A DNA stretch of 14,535 bases from Pseudomonadota bacterium (lineage in GTDB: Bacteria; Pseudomonadota; Alphaproteobacteria; Sphingomonadales; Sphingomonadaceae). Position 1 is the first letter of the stretch; every line of letters begins with the position of its first letter. The notes beneath the pieces were generated by a model. The model had not been told where the DNA came from and did not search any database. It saw nothing but the letters and a program-made list of their open reading frames with translations. Both the position numbers and the translations under genes were made by a program. Shown in pieces: positions 13,732 to 14,535 of this stretch. The stretch covers positions 1 through 14,535 of the forward strand of contig JARXKR010000039.1 in assembly GCA_030271565.1 (NCBI GenBank). The letters run 5' to 3'.

Positions 13732-14535
13732 TCAATCCTGCGGAATCGACCACCGGATTCGTTCAATTCTGACCGATTGTCTGGGTTTTCCGGCGGCGTC
13801 CAAGGCTGCCTTGTACTTCGCCCGGCTTTGCAAAACTTTGCAAGTGGCCGTGTCCAGCGATGCAACTTTACTGCTAACAACCACGACGCAAAAGGTCGGT
13901 AGCCCCATTGCGTCGACTTTCAGCATAACGGTTACATTTCCGCTCTGCTCCTGACGGAGGGCGTCAGTCGGATAATCCGCCGTGGTGGCCCACGCCCCAG
14001 GATTCCCTTTTGGCTTGGGCAAGTCGAGGCGCTGGGCAGTCACTTCACCCGAACCCTTGCTCGACGCATCTTGAGTCGCCATCAGGATTGCCACGTCTTC
14101 GGGACTGGCGCCCCAGCCGGCGAGCAAATCCGAGTAGCAAGTGTCGAGTGCCTTCAAGGCGGCGTGAACCATGGTCAGGTTCAGCCGAACGGAGAAGGCT
14201 TTGCTGTTCGAAAACTGCACAATCTGGTTCTCATTGGCGTGCTCGAGCAGGTTGAGATCGGCATCGAACCATCGGACAAAGCGCCCGCCTCCCCCGGGAA
14301 TGGCCATCGAGTAGCCGGACACACGTTGCGCCGGGCCTTGCGGGTCGAGTTTCATTTCCATCGGCAAGCGTTGGGGCAGGACGGGGACTCCTCGACCAGC
14401 CACGACCATGTCGATGGTCCCGGTATTGCCGCCGCGCGCCAGTCGCAATGTCACCGCCTTATAGCCGCTGCCGAAGGTGCGGAGCAGGCGGCATTCGCTG
14501 TCGGCGTAGTCGACATTCCACGGCGTGGTTGGCTC
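13732..14535 (-). CDS. TonB C-terminal-like domain protein (paralog 2), N-terminus outside window
   Basis: The reading frame is open to the right edge, giving 267 visible residues. The GTG at 14454 is an internal codon, not the start, because the residues before it (PWNVDYADSECRLL) align with WEINYDTDSCHLL of the neighbouring gene. The C-terminal domain (AWATTADYPTDALR, VMLKVDAMGLPTFC, ALDAAGKP, IRWSIPQD) matches the same TonB-like fold and keeps the Cys pair. A signal peptide is expected just beyond the edge. The gene ends 49 nt before paralog 1 on the same strand, so the two are a tandem duplication. Function unknown; probably periplasmic or surface-associated. Confidence 0.8.
   Translation of the reverse strand, partial: EPTTPWNVDYADSECRLLRTFGSGYKAVTLRLARGGNTGTIDMVVAGRGVPVLPQRLPMEMKLDPQGPAQRVSGYSMAIPGGGGRFVRWFDADLNLLEHANENQIVQFSNSKAFSVRLNLTMVHAALKALDTCYSDLLAGWGASPEDVAILMATQDASSKGSGEVTAQRLDLPKPKGNPGAWATTADYPTDALRQEQSGNVTVMLKVDAMGLPTFCVVVVSSKVASLDTATCKVLQSRAKYKAALDAAGKPRQSVRIERIRWSIPQD

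Noticed and set aside
13732..14454. Short version of paralog 2 starting at GTG 14454
   Set aside because: The frame is open to the window edge, and the upstream residues align with the neighbouring paralog, so the true start lies outside.

Overview
This window looks like chromosomal DNA from a high-GC alphaproteobacterium, most likely Sphingomonadales (Erythrobacter/Novosphingobium/Sphingomonas-like). The main pointer is an unmistakable SciP/DUF1153 cell-cycle regulator at 5726-6025. Other pointers are codons strongly biased to G/C in third position, GTG/ATG starts coupled by 4-nt overlaps, and a pair of small secreted proteins with TonB C-terminal-like domains of a type I associate with this order. 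I see no mobile element, phage gene, CRISPR array, tRNA or rRNA.

Left part (1-4103), nucleotide-sugar genes. Two transcription units diverge from about 1850. Leftward: a lipoprotein serine hydrolase (704-1840) coupled by a GTGA overlap to gmd, GDP-mannose 4,6-dehydratase (1-707, C-terminus beyond the window). Rightward: a small one-TM protein (1871-2233), mannose-1-phosphate guanylyltransferase (2263-3315) and a class I mannose-6-phosphate isomerase (3312-4103). Together they cover mannose-6-P/fructose-6-P interconversion, GDP-mannose synthesis, and its conversion to GDP-4-keto-6-deoxymannose for surface glycans. Phosphomannomutase and the final deoxysugar reductase are not in the window.

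Middle (4089-6354). mnmA (tRNA 2-thiouridylase) converges on the isomerase gene, and the two overlapping stop codons lie inside a perfect 10-bp hairpin. Divergent from mnmA is an unrecognised small ORF (5415-5726) with two copies of an APxGxxxDWS motif, directly followed by sciP. A 329-bp gap (6026-6354) holds a strong hairpin just after sciP and an operator-like cluster of CAAAC/GTTTG half-sites.

Right part (6355-12804), efflux operon. It holds an RND periplasmic adaptor, a 1150-residue RND permease with an inserted segment that appears to carry two extra membrane helices, a DUF445 membrane protein and a GNAT acetyltransferase. All lie on one strand, and the last three are linked by 4-nt overlaps. 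No outer-membrane channel gene is present.

Right edge (12801-14535). Two leftward tandem paralogs encode proteins with a TonB C-terminal-like domain; the outer one runs off the window. The GNAT gene and the first paralog again converge with overlapping stops.

Most content is ordinary. The least-explained items are the twin-motif small protein before sciP, the stand-alone small domain beside the serine hydrolase, the enlarged RND permease, and the TonB-domain pair.
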